DNA from: Pandoraea commovens
Lineage (GTDB): Bacteria > Pseudomonadota > Gammaproteobacteria > Burkholderiales > Burkholderiaceae
Assembly: GCF_902459615.1 (NCBI RefSeq)
Contig: NZ_CABPSA010000002.1
Location: 434,001-498,000 of the forward strand
DNA: 64,000 bases
Direction: 5' to 3'
The notes beneath the pieces are model-generated. The model searched no databases. It saw only the letters and a program-made list of their open reading frames with translations, and was not told the origin of the DNA. Position 1 is the first letter of the stretch; each line of letters starts with the position of its first letter. Shown piece after piece: positions 1 to 7,474 of this stretch. Made by a program: the position numbers and the translations under genes.

Positions 1-480
1 GCGCGCCACCAGCCGTGAATCTCGCAATGCGCCAGCGCGCACCGCCACATCGGCACGTTGTGACAGCAGGTCGACGACCGTGTCGGTGAGTGTCAGGTCG
101 AGCCGGATCTCGGGGTACTTCGCGAGGAATGCCGGGAGCACCGGCAGCAGATACAGCGTGCCGATGGGCACACTCGAATTCACCCGCAGCAAGCCGCGCG
201 GCACCGCGCCCGCCGCCGCTTCGCGCTCGGCAGCGTCGATGTCGGCGAGCACGCGCAACGCACGCTCGTGAAATGCGGTGCCTTCGGGGGTAAGTTGCAA
301 GCGGCGCGTGGAGCGATTGAAGAGTCGTGCGCCCAGCCGCCCTTCGAGCCGCGCGACGAGCTTGCTCACAGCCGACGGTGTCATGTGCAACGCGCGTGCC
401 GCTGCCGAGAAGCCGCCCAACTCGACCACCCGCGTAAAAACTTCCATGTCGCCTGAGCGGTTGACGTCCTGTCGGCCCAT
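1..480 (-). CDS. LysR-family transcriptional regulator, C-terminus cut by the window edge
   Basis: Reading leftwards from ATG at 480, or from an internal ATG at 447, the frame stays open to the window edge (160 codons). It gives an N-terminal winged helix-turn-helix with the LysR signature (MEVFTRVVELGGFSAAARAL, then TPSAVSKLVARLEGRLGARLF), followed by the start of the substrate-binding domain. The segment VPRGLLRVNSSVPIGTLYLL is typical of the CrgA/DntR-like branch. The ATG at 447 places the HTH at the usual distance from the N-terminus and may be the true start. The gene is divergent from the MFS exporter at 705, with a perfect TTGTGA-N7-TCACAA box between them, so it probably controls that exporter and itself. 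The effector domain lies outside the window, so the ligand is unknown. Confidence 0.9.
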   Translation of the reverse strand, partial: MGRQDVNRSGDMEVFTRVVELGGFSAAARALHMTPSAVSKLVARLEGRLGARLFNRSTRRLQLTPEGTAFHERALRVLADIDAAEREAAAGAVPRGLLRVNSSVPIGTLYLLPVLPAFLAKYPEIRLDLTLTDTVVDLLSQRADVAVRAGALRDSRLVAR

Positions 481-512
481 CGGAGGTGTCCTCGACTGTT
501 GAGGTGATGACT

Positions 513-564
513 TTCGCGCAGTCTTGTGATTTGAAGTCACAAATGATTTTCCTTCGCGCAGTCT
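513..564. promoter_or_regulatory. LysR-type box with flanking direct repeats between divergent genes
   Basis: TTGTGA (524-529) and TCACAA (537-542) form a perfect inverted repeat around a 7-base spacer, which fits the T-N11-A layout of LysR operators. The 12-mer TTCGCGCAGTCT occurs twice in direct orientation, at 513-524 and 553-564, flanking the palindrome at a 40-bp spacing. This is the only strong dyad between the regulator and the exporter. Its assignment to the neighbouring LysR protein is inferred. Confidence 0.6.
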
Positions 565-704
565 ATTTCATCAATGAAGGGACGTCTATATTCCGCACAT
601 CGGTTCACGCGCGTCGGATGGCCTGAGCATTCGGTCCACATCCGGTCCATCGATTCGACGGCGGAACCCGCCCCGATATTCAGTCTTCAAGACAGGAGTT
701 TTCC

Positions 705-1898
705 GTGCCTATCGCCCTCTATGCCCTGACCGCCGGTGCCTTTGGCATTGGCGTGACGGAGTTCGTGATCATGGGCCTGCTGCTCAACGTCGGCGCCGAT
801 TTCGGCGTGTCGATCGCGGCCGCTGGCCTCTTGATTTCCGGCTACGCGCTGGGTGTCGTCGTCGGCGCGCCGATCATGACGACCGCCACCGCCCGCTGGC
901 CGCGCAAGACCGTGCTGCTGGTGCTCATGGCCATCTTCACCATCGGCAACGCCGCCTGTGCGCTCGCGCCGAGCTATGGCGCGCTGATGGCGGCGCGTGT
1001 GCTGACGTCGTTCGCGCACGGCACCTTCTTCGGCGTCGGCTCGGTCGTCGCGACGGGCCTCGTGCCGCGTGAGCGCCGTGCGTCGGCGATTGCCGTGATG
1101 TTCATGGGCCTGACCGTCGCCAACATTCTCGGCGTGCCGTTCGGCACGTGGCTGGGTCAGCACTTTGGCTGGCGTGCCAGCTTCTGGGCCGTGACCGTCA
1201 TCGGTGCCCTCGCGTTCCTCGTGATCGCCCGCTTCGTGCCGAAGATCGCGGCCCCGGCGGACGCTGGCGACTGGCGTGCGGATTTGCGAGCGCTGGCACG
1301 TCGCCCGGTGCTGCTCGGGTTGCTGACGACCGTGCTGGGATGGGTGGGGGTGTTCGGTGTGTTCACGTACATCGCGCCGTTGCTCACGACAGTGACGGGC
1401 TTCTCCGAAGGCGCGGTCTCGCCGATTCTGCTGATCTTCGGTGGGGGTCTGGTCATCGGTAATCTGCTGGGCGGCAAGCTCGCGGATCGTCATGTGGTGC
1501 GCACGGTGCTGGGCAGCCTGCTGTCGCTCTCGGTTGTGCTCGGACTGATGACGTTCGCGCTGCACTCGCAATGGCTCGCCATCGTGTTCGTGGCACTGCT
1601 CGGTGCGACGGCGTTCGCCACGGTCGCGCCGCTGCAAATTTGGGTGATGGAAAAGGCATCTGGGGCGGGCGAAAGCCTCGCGTCGAGCTTCAATATCGCC
1701 GCGTTCAATCTTGGCAACGCCATCGGCGCGTGGCTCGGCGGCTTCGTCATTGAACATGGCCCCGGGTTGACGGCCGTGCCCTGGGTGGCGGCGCTGGTGC
1801 CGCTGGTGGGGGTGGGCGTCGCGCTGCTGAGCCTGCGTCTGGATCGCCGGGATGCGGGTCGCCAGCCTACGCCGGTTTGTGAAACCCCTGCAATGTAA
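705..1898 (+). CDS. MFS transporter, AraJ/SotB-like drug or sugar efflux permease
   Basis: The 397-residue polytopic membrane protein has about 12 hydrophobic segments. Its N-terminus (IALYALTAGAFGIGVTEFVI) is the hallmark of the AraJ/YdhP/SotB branch of proton-driven exporters in the inner membrane. The loop between segments 2 and 3 is degenerate, as usual in this branch (GAPIMTTATARWPRKTVLL). A GTG start at 705 is chosen because AGGAG lies at 694-698 with good spacing. The divergent LysR gene upstream suggests substrate-induced expression. The family exports arabinose, IPTG or small drugs, but the actual substrate cannot be read from sequence. Confidence 0.9.
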   Translation: MPIALYALTAGAFGIGVTEFVIMGLLLNVGADFGVSIAAAGLLISGYALGVVVGAPIMTTATARWPRKTVLLVLMAIFTIGNAACALAPSYGALMAARVLTSFAHGTFFGVGSVVATGLVPRERRASAIAVMFMGLTVANILGVPFGTWLGQHFGWRASFWAVTVIGALAFLVIARFVPKIAAPADAGDWRADLRALARRPVLLGLLTTVLGWVGVFGVFTYIAPLLTTVTGFSEGAVSPILLIFGGGLVIGNLLGGKLADRHVVRTVLGSLLSLSVVLGLMTFALHSQWLAIVFVALLGATAFATVAPLQIWVMEKASGAGESLASSFNIAAFNLGNAIGAWLGGFVIEHGPGLTAVPWVAALVPLVGVGVALLSLRLDRRDAGRQPTPVCETPAM

Positions 1899-1916
1899 AG
1901 ACGACGCAGCACAATG

Positions 1917-1961
1917 AAGAAGGCCCGGCGCGTCGATGCACGCGCCGGGCCTTCGTGTTTT
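1917..1961. terminator. Bidirectional rho-independent terminator
   Basis: The arms AAGGCCCGGCGCG (1920-1932) and CGCGCCGGGCCTT (1941-1953) pair perfectly around a short loop and are followed by CGTGTTTT. The hairpin lies between the convergent MFS gene and modE and can serve both. Confidence 0.85.
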
Positions 1962-1973
1962 GGCGTCAGGCCG

Positions 1974-2825
1974 TCAGGCCATCACGCCGATGATCACACT
2001 GACGGCGGCGAATGCGGCTGTCGCGCCGATGCCCGCCGTGAGGCCGCGCGCGGTGAGTGTGTCCTGCGGCATCACGGCCGCGAGACGGCTGCCGCCGGGT
2101 AGCGCCAGAATCACTTCTGCCTGCCCTGAATCGTCGCTGACGGCGTCCACGATGCCGGACAACCGGTTCGCCGTGGGCAACCCCGCGAGATCCGCGCCGC
2201 GCGCAATCTCGATCCACGGCGCTTTGATCAGAGCGAACGCTTGTCCGCCGACCGCGAGCCCGAGTGTTTGGGTACTGTGGTGGGTGAGCGACGCGGTGAT
2301 CGCTTCGCCGCCGGGCAGCGTCAACGTCACTTCGTCGTTCACACCGCAGTGCCGAACGGCCGTGATCGTTCCGTGCAACTGATTGCGCGCACTGGTCTGA
2401 AGCCCGAGCCGCGCGATGACCGGCCACTGCTCGTCGAAATGTTCGAGATCGTTCGCGACGCGCGCGAGAAACTGCTGCTGCGCCGCTTCCACGGCACGAA
2501 ATGCCGCGACCAGCTTCGCGCCGCGGGCGGTGAGTCGCGTGCCGCCACCGCCGCGTCCGCCGGTGCTGCGCTCGACGAGCGGTTCACCGGCGAGCTGGTT
2601 CATGGCGTCGACGGCGTCCCACGCCGCCTTGTAGCTCATGCCCGCCGCCTTGGCGGCCGCCGTGATCGAGCCTTGCGACGCAATGTGTTCGAGCAGCGCA
2701 ATGCGTGCCTGTCCGCCAAGCGACGAATTGCCACGATGCAGCCACAACGAGCCGCTCACCTGGAGGGCATCACCCGTTCCGTTGCGTAAAACACTGTCCG
2801 GCGTTGAAGAAGGTTCGGAAACCAT
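1974..2825 (-). CDS. modE: ModE-type molybdate-responsive regulator
   Basis: The 283-residue protein has the ModE architecture. An N-terminal winged HTH (GSLWLHRGNSSLGGQARIAL, then SITAAAKAAGMSYKAAWDAV) carries the Gly/Arg-rich wing (RSTGGRGGGGTRLT). Two TOBE/MOP-type oxyanion-binding domains follow (roughly residues 140-205 and 215-283, starting NQLHGTITAV and NRLSGIVDAV). In the family, molybdate or tungstate binding to the TOBE pair lets the dimer repress modABC and tune molybdoenzyme genes. The ATG at 2825 is chosen because it starts just before the HTH, whereas an in-frame upstream start adds an unrelated 79-residue leader. No modABC genes are in this window, so its targets lie elsewhere. 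Length is close to E. coli ModE (262). Confidence 0.92.
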   Translation of the reverse strand: MVSEPSSTPDSVLRNGTGDALQVSGSLWLHRGNSSLGGQARIALLEHIASQGSITAAAKAAGMSYKAAWDAVDAMNQLAGEPLVERSTGGRGGGGTRLTARGAKLVAAFRAVEAAQQQFLARVANDLEHFDEQWPVIARLGLQTSARNQLHGTITAVRHCGVNDEVTLTLPGGEAITASLTHHSTQTLGLAVGGQAFALIKAPWIEIARGADLAGLPTANRLSGIVDAVSDDSGQAEVILALPGGSRLAAVMPQDTLTARGLTAGIGATAAFAAVSVIIGVMA

Positions 2826-3135
2826 AATGATTTTTTCGATCAAACACAGCAGGTGGCCGCATTGTAGAGGGTGGGCGAACCAGCGGGTACGAGGGCTGGA
2901 CGGGGAACTGTTGCGGCGCACCAACGAAGCTCGCTTCGAACGCCCATTTGGGGGACGAATGGGGGACGTTTCTCCACTACATTGATTTTTGCCGCATGCC
3001 CCCCCCAAAGCCGGTTCGTATTGCTTCAGACCTGAAATACTCAAGTCTTCAACAAGTCTCAAGCGGGATGACCGGGAATGCGACGTTTACCGAAGTGAAG
3101 TGCCTACTCACCTGACACAACAGAAACGGGGTGAA
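2826..3135. other. Intergenic region upstream of modE and the 78-residue ORF
   Basis: There is no convincing gene here. The minus-strand frame of modE continues open through part of it, but the extension is Arg/Ser-rich and lacks any domain. The stretch must hold the promoters of modE and of the small gene at 3136. I see no clear dyad. Confidence 0.5.
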
Positions 3136-3372
3136 ATGATGCGCGTCAGGAATATCAAGGAAACGGTTGACGGGGCTCGATACTATCGTCTGGTTCGCAC
3201 GCTGCCCAACGGCAAGCGACATCAGATGCAAATCTCTTTCTCCGCAGGTGAAATGCGCTTCAGACGTTTCGTCGCGCAGCGATTGTGGCTGTTGCGTGCC
3301 GAAATGCGAGATAGCACACGCGCGGCGGCCGCACCTGCGCCACGCAGCAACATGCCGCAGTTGGTCTTCTGA
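3136..3372 (+). CDS. Hypothetical 78-residue basic protein
   Basis: From the first of two adjacent ATGs (3136), with a GGGGTGA stretch as a possible ribosome site, the frame encodes a small basic protein. It begins MMRVRNIKETVDGARYYRLV and continues with a central RTLPNGKRHQMQISFSAGEM. The segment reads like a beta-hairpin-rich small domain followed by a basic helix and an Ala/Pro tail. No family is recognised. A longer in-frame start at 2989 would add a Cys/Lys-rich leader with poor coding character. Base composition is lower in GC than the neighbours, so it may be horizontally acquired or simply not a gene. Confidence 0.45.
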   Translation: MMRVRNIKETVDGARYYRLVRTLPNGKRHQMQISFSAGEMRFRRFVAQRLWLLRAEMRDSTRAAAAPAPRSNMPQLVF

Positions 3373-3468
3373 CCGGTTGCGGTGCCGTCTGGCAGAAACG
3401 CCTGACCGGTGACGACCGGCGTCAGCCGTCATCTTCACGGGTCCGGCGTTTTTGTACTGCATGACGGC

Positions 3469-5082
3469 TCAGCCTGCCTTGCGGGGCGTCAGCGACGTCG
3501 TGGGCGTGCGTGCCGGCGCGCCGGTCTTCACCGCCGTCAGTCCCGTGCCCGCATGCGCAATCGCGTATTGCACCAGCTCATCGAACGCAATCGGCCGCGC
3601 AAACAAATAACCCTGTGCATACGTGACGTTGCGCCCGCGCAGGTAATTCGCCTGCATCTCGTTCTCCACACCCTCCGCCACGATCGTCATATCCAGCCGC
3701 TCGGCCAGATGAATGATGGAATCGCAGATGTTGCGCGTGACCACATCGTCTTCCGTGACGGGCAGGAATTCCTTGTCGATCTTCAAATAGTTGAAGTCGT
3801 AGCGCTTCAGATACCCAATGGAGTTGTTTTCGGCCCCGAAGTCGTCAAGCGCCGTTTCGATGCCGCGCCGCTGTAACTCAGCCATCACGTTGCGCGCGGC
3901 GGCCGTGTCGCGAATCACGTAGCGCTCGGTGATCTCGGCCACCATCGGGTACGTGTCGTTCAGTGTGCCGTAATACCGCTCGATGTCGTGAATGATGGTG
4001 GTGTCGCGCAGATGCCGTTCCGCGAGGTTGATGCCGATGTGAAAGCCTTGCGGCAGCGCGCCCTTGGCGACGTCGTTGCGAATCTGGCGCAGTAGCGAAC
4101 GCGTCAGATCGATGATGAGCCCGTTGTCTTCGGCAATGGGGATGAAGGCGTCCGGGCGCACCAGTCCGGCCACGGGATGGTGCCAGCGCATCAGCGCTTC
4201 GGCCCCCGCGCAACGGCCGGTGGCCAGCTCCATGACCGGCTGGTAGTACACCTTGAATTCGTTACGCTTGATGCCGTGCGCGATCTGACGCTTCATGAAT
4301 TGCGCCGGCCCGAAATGGCGGAAGGTCAGCACGCCGAGCAAAAAGGCCACGATGCCGCCAAACGACAGGAAGATCGGTGCCTGACTGCCGGCGAGCGAGC
4401 GCATCAGCGAGGGGCTGCCTGCGAGCGACGTCGTGAAGTGCTCCGACGCGAGCGAAATCTGCGCCCCGCGCGTCGCGATACCTGCCGATTCCAGACGCGG
4501 CCCTTCCGAGGTTAGCGCGACGTTGCCCACCGTCATGGCCGTCCACGCCAGATCGCTGCTCTTGACGCTGTGCAGCGTCTCGGTGAGGTAAATGCCATCG
4601 ACGAACCCGAGCACGCCGTCCGTGGCCGAGGTCGGCACGTAAAGGGCCAGCGCGGGGGTCTCGCGTACATAAGGCGTGCCGCTGACAAGCAACGTGCGAG
4701 TCCCCGTCAGCATCGGCACGAGGTCGGCTGGGAGAGGCATATTGAGCGCCGCGTTCGAACGAATGACCGACGAGCAATAGAGCTGGCCGCGCGAGACGAG
4801 CCAGATGGAACGGAAGTAGGGACTGAGCGTGCCAGCGGCCTGGAGTGAGGTACTCACTTCGCTGCACGAGCGGCCGACCCACGGGGTGGCGCCACGCAGC
4901 GTACTTTCAGCTTGCGCGACGATGCGTTCGAGCGCGTCGCGCTGACGGACCGCTTCTTCCTGAAGAATCGACTGCGACATGTGATAAATGCGCAGCCAGC
5001 CCAGGAAAAGGACGACAGCAAGCGTGACCGCCACGACAAGTCCGGTCACCAGCCACTGCACGACTCTGGAGTGTTGAATCAT
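3469..5082 (-). CDS. CSS-motif EAL-domain c-di-GMP phosphodiesterase, PdeC-like
   Basis: From ATG 5082 the protein has 537 residues. Transmembrane helix 1 (about 10-30) is followed by a periplasmic CSS domain, transmembrane helix 2 (about 235-255) and a cytoplasmic EAL domain (about 265-510). The periplasmic part has Cys73 and the CSS triplet at 103-105, almost the same positions as the redox-active pair of E. coli PdeC, which supports this start over upstream ones at 5133 (ATG) or 5172 (TTG). In the family, a DsbA-made disulfide restrains the phosphodiesterase that hydrolyses c-di-GMP to pGpG. Catalytic motifs are present: EAL (295-297), EITERY, DDFG, KID, EGVE and QGYLFARP. Loop 6 reads DDFGAENNS instead of the common DDFGTGYSS. 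It may oppose WspR encoded 17 kb downstream. Confidence 0.93.
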   Translation of the reverse strand: MIQHSRVVQWLVTGLVVAVTLAVVLFLGWLRIYHMSQSILQEEAVRQRDALERIVAQAESTLRGATPWVGRSCSEVSTSLQAAGTLSPYFRSIWLVSRGQLYCSSVIRSNAALNMPLPADLVPMLTGTRTLLVSGTPYVRETPALALYVPTSATDGVLGFVDGIYLTETLHSVKSSDLAWTAMTVGNVALTSEGPRLESAGIATRGAQISLASEHFTTSLAGSPSLMRSLAGSQAPIFLSFGGIVAFLLGVLTFRHFGPAQFMKRQIAHGIKRNEFKVYYQPVMELATGRCAGAEALMRWHHPVAGLVRPDAFIPIAEDNGLIIDLTRSLLRQIRNDVAKGALPQGFHIGINLAERHLRDTTIIHDIERYYGTLNDTYPMVAEITERYVIRDTAAARNVMAELQRRGIETALDDFGAENNSIGYLKRYDFNYLKIDKEFLPVTEDDVVTRNICDSIIHLAERLDMTIVAEGVENEMQANYLRGRNVTYAQGYLFARPIAFDELVQYAIAHAGTGLTAVKTGAPARTPTTSLTPRKAG

Positions 5083-5525
5083 GTTTGCTGCCAACCAAGG
5101 AAAGAGTGGGGCCCTACGTGTGCTGCGGTGCATTTTTTGGGTGCACGCGTGCTGCACGGCACAACTCGTCAATTGACTCTACACGAATCCCTGACGGTGT
5201 CCGACCCCCGATAAACCCGCACAACGCCCGGCAGATGGGCGTGAGCGGCGCTTGCCGATCCTGCACGCGGCCTGCTTCCGGTGGGCTTGTGAGGCGTCGT
5301 CAGCGGGCGTTCTGACCGCAATTTGCGTGACACTGGGATGGCGTAATCGCGACAAAAGTTGGCGCAACGACGATTTACGCATGCTCTACACTTCACTCAT
5401 TAAATTTCTGGCAGAAATTGGGATTAATCCCAACTTTCCTGCATAGGTCGGTCGATTCGCATCCATTTGCCCGAATGCCGACTCTCAGCACCCGTTTTCT
5501 TAAGCCTTAGACGTCAATCCAACCC
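5083..5525. other. Intergenic region between the EAL gene and fsr
   Basis: No convincing gene is seen in these 443 bases. The 3' third is AT-richer than the surroundings and contains two adjacent palindromes at 5405-5433, listed separately. The promoters of both divergent genes must lie here. Confidence 0.5.
5405..5433. promoter_or_regulatory. Two abutting palindromes upstream of fsr
   Basis: TTTCTG-G-CAGAAA (5405-5417) is immediately followed by TTGGGATTAATCCCAA (5418-5433), each perfectly symmetrical. They lie about 90 bases before the fsr start in an AT-rich stretch, a position suited to an operator. No regulator gene is adjacent, so the protein binding them is unknown. Confidence 0.5.
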
Positions 5526-6761
5526 ATGTCGAGTCAACCTGCAACGTCCATTCCCGGTGCCCAGACACCGGCGGCGCAGGGCACAGCGTTCCGCGTGCTG
5601 TCTGCGATCAGCTTCTCCCACCTGCTCAACGACATGATCCAGTCGTTGATTCTCGCGATCTACCCGCTGCTGAAGTCCGGCTTCAATCTGAGCTTCGGGC
5701 AGGTCGGCCTGATCACGCTGACGTACCAGATCACTGCGTCGCTACTTCAACCTGTCGTGGGCCTGTACACCGACAAGCATCCGAAGCCGTATTCGCTGCC
5801 AGTCGGCATGGGTTTCACGCTCGTGGGTCTGCTGCTGCTGGCTGTCGCCCCGAACTACGGCATGCTGCTGGTCGCGGCGGCGCTCGTGGGCATGGGCTCG
5901 TCGGTGTTCCATCCGGAGTCTTCGCGCGTGGCGCGTATGGCCTCGGGCGGACGCCACGGCATGGCGCAATCGTTCTTCCAGGTCGGCGGTAATGTCGGCT
6001 CGTCGCTCGGGCCGTTACTGGCGGCGCTGATCATCGTGCCGAACGGCCGTGGCAGCGTGGCGTGGTTCTCGGTGGCGGCGCTCGTCGCGATTTTCGTGCT
6101 GTATCACGTGAGCCGCTGGTACGCCGTGCAGCGCGCCGCGAATCAAGGCAAGAAGGCCGCGCGCCGGGGCGGCACTGCGCACTTGTCGCAGGGCAAGGTG
6201 CTGTTCGCCATTGGCATCTTGCTGGTGTTGATCTTCTCGAAGTACTTCTATCTCGCGAGCATCAGCAGCTACTTCACGTTCTATCTGATCAGCAAGTTCC
6301 ACGTCTCCGTGCAGAGCGCACAGGTGCATCTGTTCGTCTTCCTGTTCGCCGTGGCGGCGGGCACGATGATCGGCGGCCCGCTGGGCGACAAGATCGGCCG
6401 CAAGTATGTGATCTGGGGCTCGATCCTCGGTGCTGCGCCGTTCACGCTGATGCTGCCGTACGCCAACCTGTTCTGGACGGGCATTCTGACGGTGCTGATC
6501 GGTCTGATTCTGGCGTCGGCGTTCTCGGCCATCCTGGTCTACGCGCAGGAACTGATGCCCGGCAAGGTCGGCACGGTGTCGGGTCTGTTCTTCGGCTTCG
6601 CGTTCGGGATGGGCGGGGTGGGCGCTGCTGTGCTGGGCCAACTTGCCGACACGACGAGCATCGACTTCGTCTATCACGTGTGCGCCTATCTGCCGCTGCT
6701 AGGCATCGTGACGATCCTGTTGCCGGACGTCGAAGGGCACAAGAAGACAGCCGCTGCATAA
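5526..6761 (+). CDS. fsr: Fosmidomycin-resistance-type MFS exporter
   Basis: The 411-residue MFS protein matches the Fsr family. An N-terminal cytoplasmic tail of about 25 residues precedes SAISFSHLLNDMIQSLILAI, and the conserved VGMGSSVFHPESSRVARMAS and SFFQVGGNVGSSLGPLLAAL segments follow. Fsr proteins are inner-membrane proton antiporters that export fosmidomycin and related compounds in E. coli. The native substrate is not known. A second MFS signature (GPLGDKIGRKYVIWGSIL) starts the C-terminal half. The start at 5526 is the first ATG in frame. Two palindromes upstream suggest operator control, and two hairpins follow the gene. Confidence 0.93.
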   Translation: MSSQPATSIPGAQTPAAQGTAFRVLSAISFSHLLNDMIQSLILAIYPLLKSGFNLSFGQVGLITLTYQITASLLQPVVGLYTDKHPKPYSLPVGMGFTLVGLLLLAVAPNYGMLLVAAALVGMGSSVFHPESSRVARMASGGRHGMAQSFFQVGGNVGSSLGPLLAALIIVPNGRGSVAWFSVAALVAIFVLYHVSRWYAVQRAANQGKKAARRGGTAHLSQGKVLFAIGILLVLIFSKYFYLASISSYFTFYLISKFHVSVQSAQVHLFVFLFAVAAGTMIGGPLGDKIGRKYVIWGSILGAAPFTLMLPYANLFWTGILTVLIGLILASAFSAILVYAQELMPGKVGTVSGLFFGFAFGMGGVGAAVLGQLADTTSIDFVYHVCAYLPLLGIVTILLPDVEGHKKTAAA

Positions 6762-6770
6762 CGGGGTGCT

Positions 6771-6804
6771 CTGGCTGACGGTGTGGCAAGACGCCGTCAG
6801 CCAG
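6771..6804 (+). terminator. Hairpin just after fsr
   Basis: CTGGCTGACGG (6771-6781) pairs perfectly with CCGTCAGCCAG (6794-6804). No T-run follows directly, so it may act together with the stronger terminator at 6820. Confidence 0.55.
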
Positions 6805-6819
6805 CATCGTCCGCCATAG

Positions 6820-6860
6820 AAAAATCGCCGGTCCGACATCTCGGAACCGGCGATTTTTTT
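6820..6860. terminator. Bidirectional rho-independent terminator
   Basis: AAAAATCGCCGGT (6820-6832) and ACCGGCGATTTTT (6846-6858) form a GC-rich stem flanked by A and T runs on both sides. It separates fsr from the convergent secreted-protein gene. Confidence 0.88.
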
Positions 6861-6899
6861 ATCCGGCAGCGTCTGTCGCGGGCGACAGATCGAGACCGA

Positions 6900-7313
6900 T
6901 CAGGGCGTGCCGCGCTTTTGCAGCTTCCATTCGGCCTTGTCGTTCGCCTTGCAGGCCGGGAGCTTGAGCGTGACTTCCTGACCCTTGGCCGTGAGCAGCA
7001 CGACCAGATCGCGGCAGGTGCGCTCGCCGTCCTTTTGCGTGTTCGTCGGCGTGATCTGCGCAGCGATGGCCACCGAATTGCCGGTGCCTGCGTTGGTCCA
7101 GTCGGTGGTCTCGTTGTCTTGCTTGTCCGTCAGCACGGTGCGTGCGGCCTTGGCGAACGACGCGGTGTCGCGTTGCTTCCAGTAGGCCAGCGGCGAGTTG
7201 CCCATGAAGGAGAGGTTCGACGCAGCGAACGCGGGGGCGGCCAGGGCAGCGCCGACGACGAGCGCTGTGCCAAGCGCGAGCGAACGGGCGCGGGAGAAGT
7301 GGATGAGCGACAT
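6900..7313 (-). CDS. Small secreted protein, surface-antigen-like
   Basis: The 137-residue protein has a clear Sec signal peptide: basic N-terminus, hydrophobic core LALGTALVVGAALAAPAFA, cleavage after AFA. The mature part ends in a pattern like the C-terminal domain of the RT0821/Lpp0805 (17-kDa antigen-like) family: a WTNAGTGNSV segment, then a Cys-Arg-Asp (TCRDLVVLL) and a final PACKANDKAEWKL. The two Cys residues could form a disulfide in the periplasm. No lipobox is present. Family assignment is tentative. It is transcribed alone and ends at the shared terminator. Confidence 0.75.
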   Translation of the reverse strand: MSLIHFSRARSLALGTALVVGAALAAPAFAASNLSFMGNSPLAYWKQRDTASFAKAARTVLTDKQDNETTDWTNAGTGNSVAIAAQITPTNTQKDGERTCRDLVVLLTAKGQEVTLKLPACKANDKAEWKLQKRGTP

Positions 7314-7474
7314 TCGGAGTCCTTGGTATTGTCGACAGGGGACGAAGCCTGCGCGACGCCTGGCGATGGCGCACCGGATGTTGCGCCGGGCGTGCGGCCG
7401 CAGGAAGCAGGTCGATCATAAAAGAAACCGGCAGCGGCGTCATCTCAGCGCGTCGCCGTGTGACGTCAGTGATT

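Noticed and set aside
687-1757. A 356-codon minus-strand frame
   Set aside because: It is antisense to the first MFS gene, with long runs of Arg, His, Glu and Gln and no domain.
2826-3062. N-terminal extension of modE to an upstream start
   Set aside because: The extra 79 residues lack any domain, and the ATG at 2825 precedes the HTH at the expected distance.
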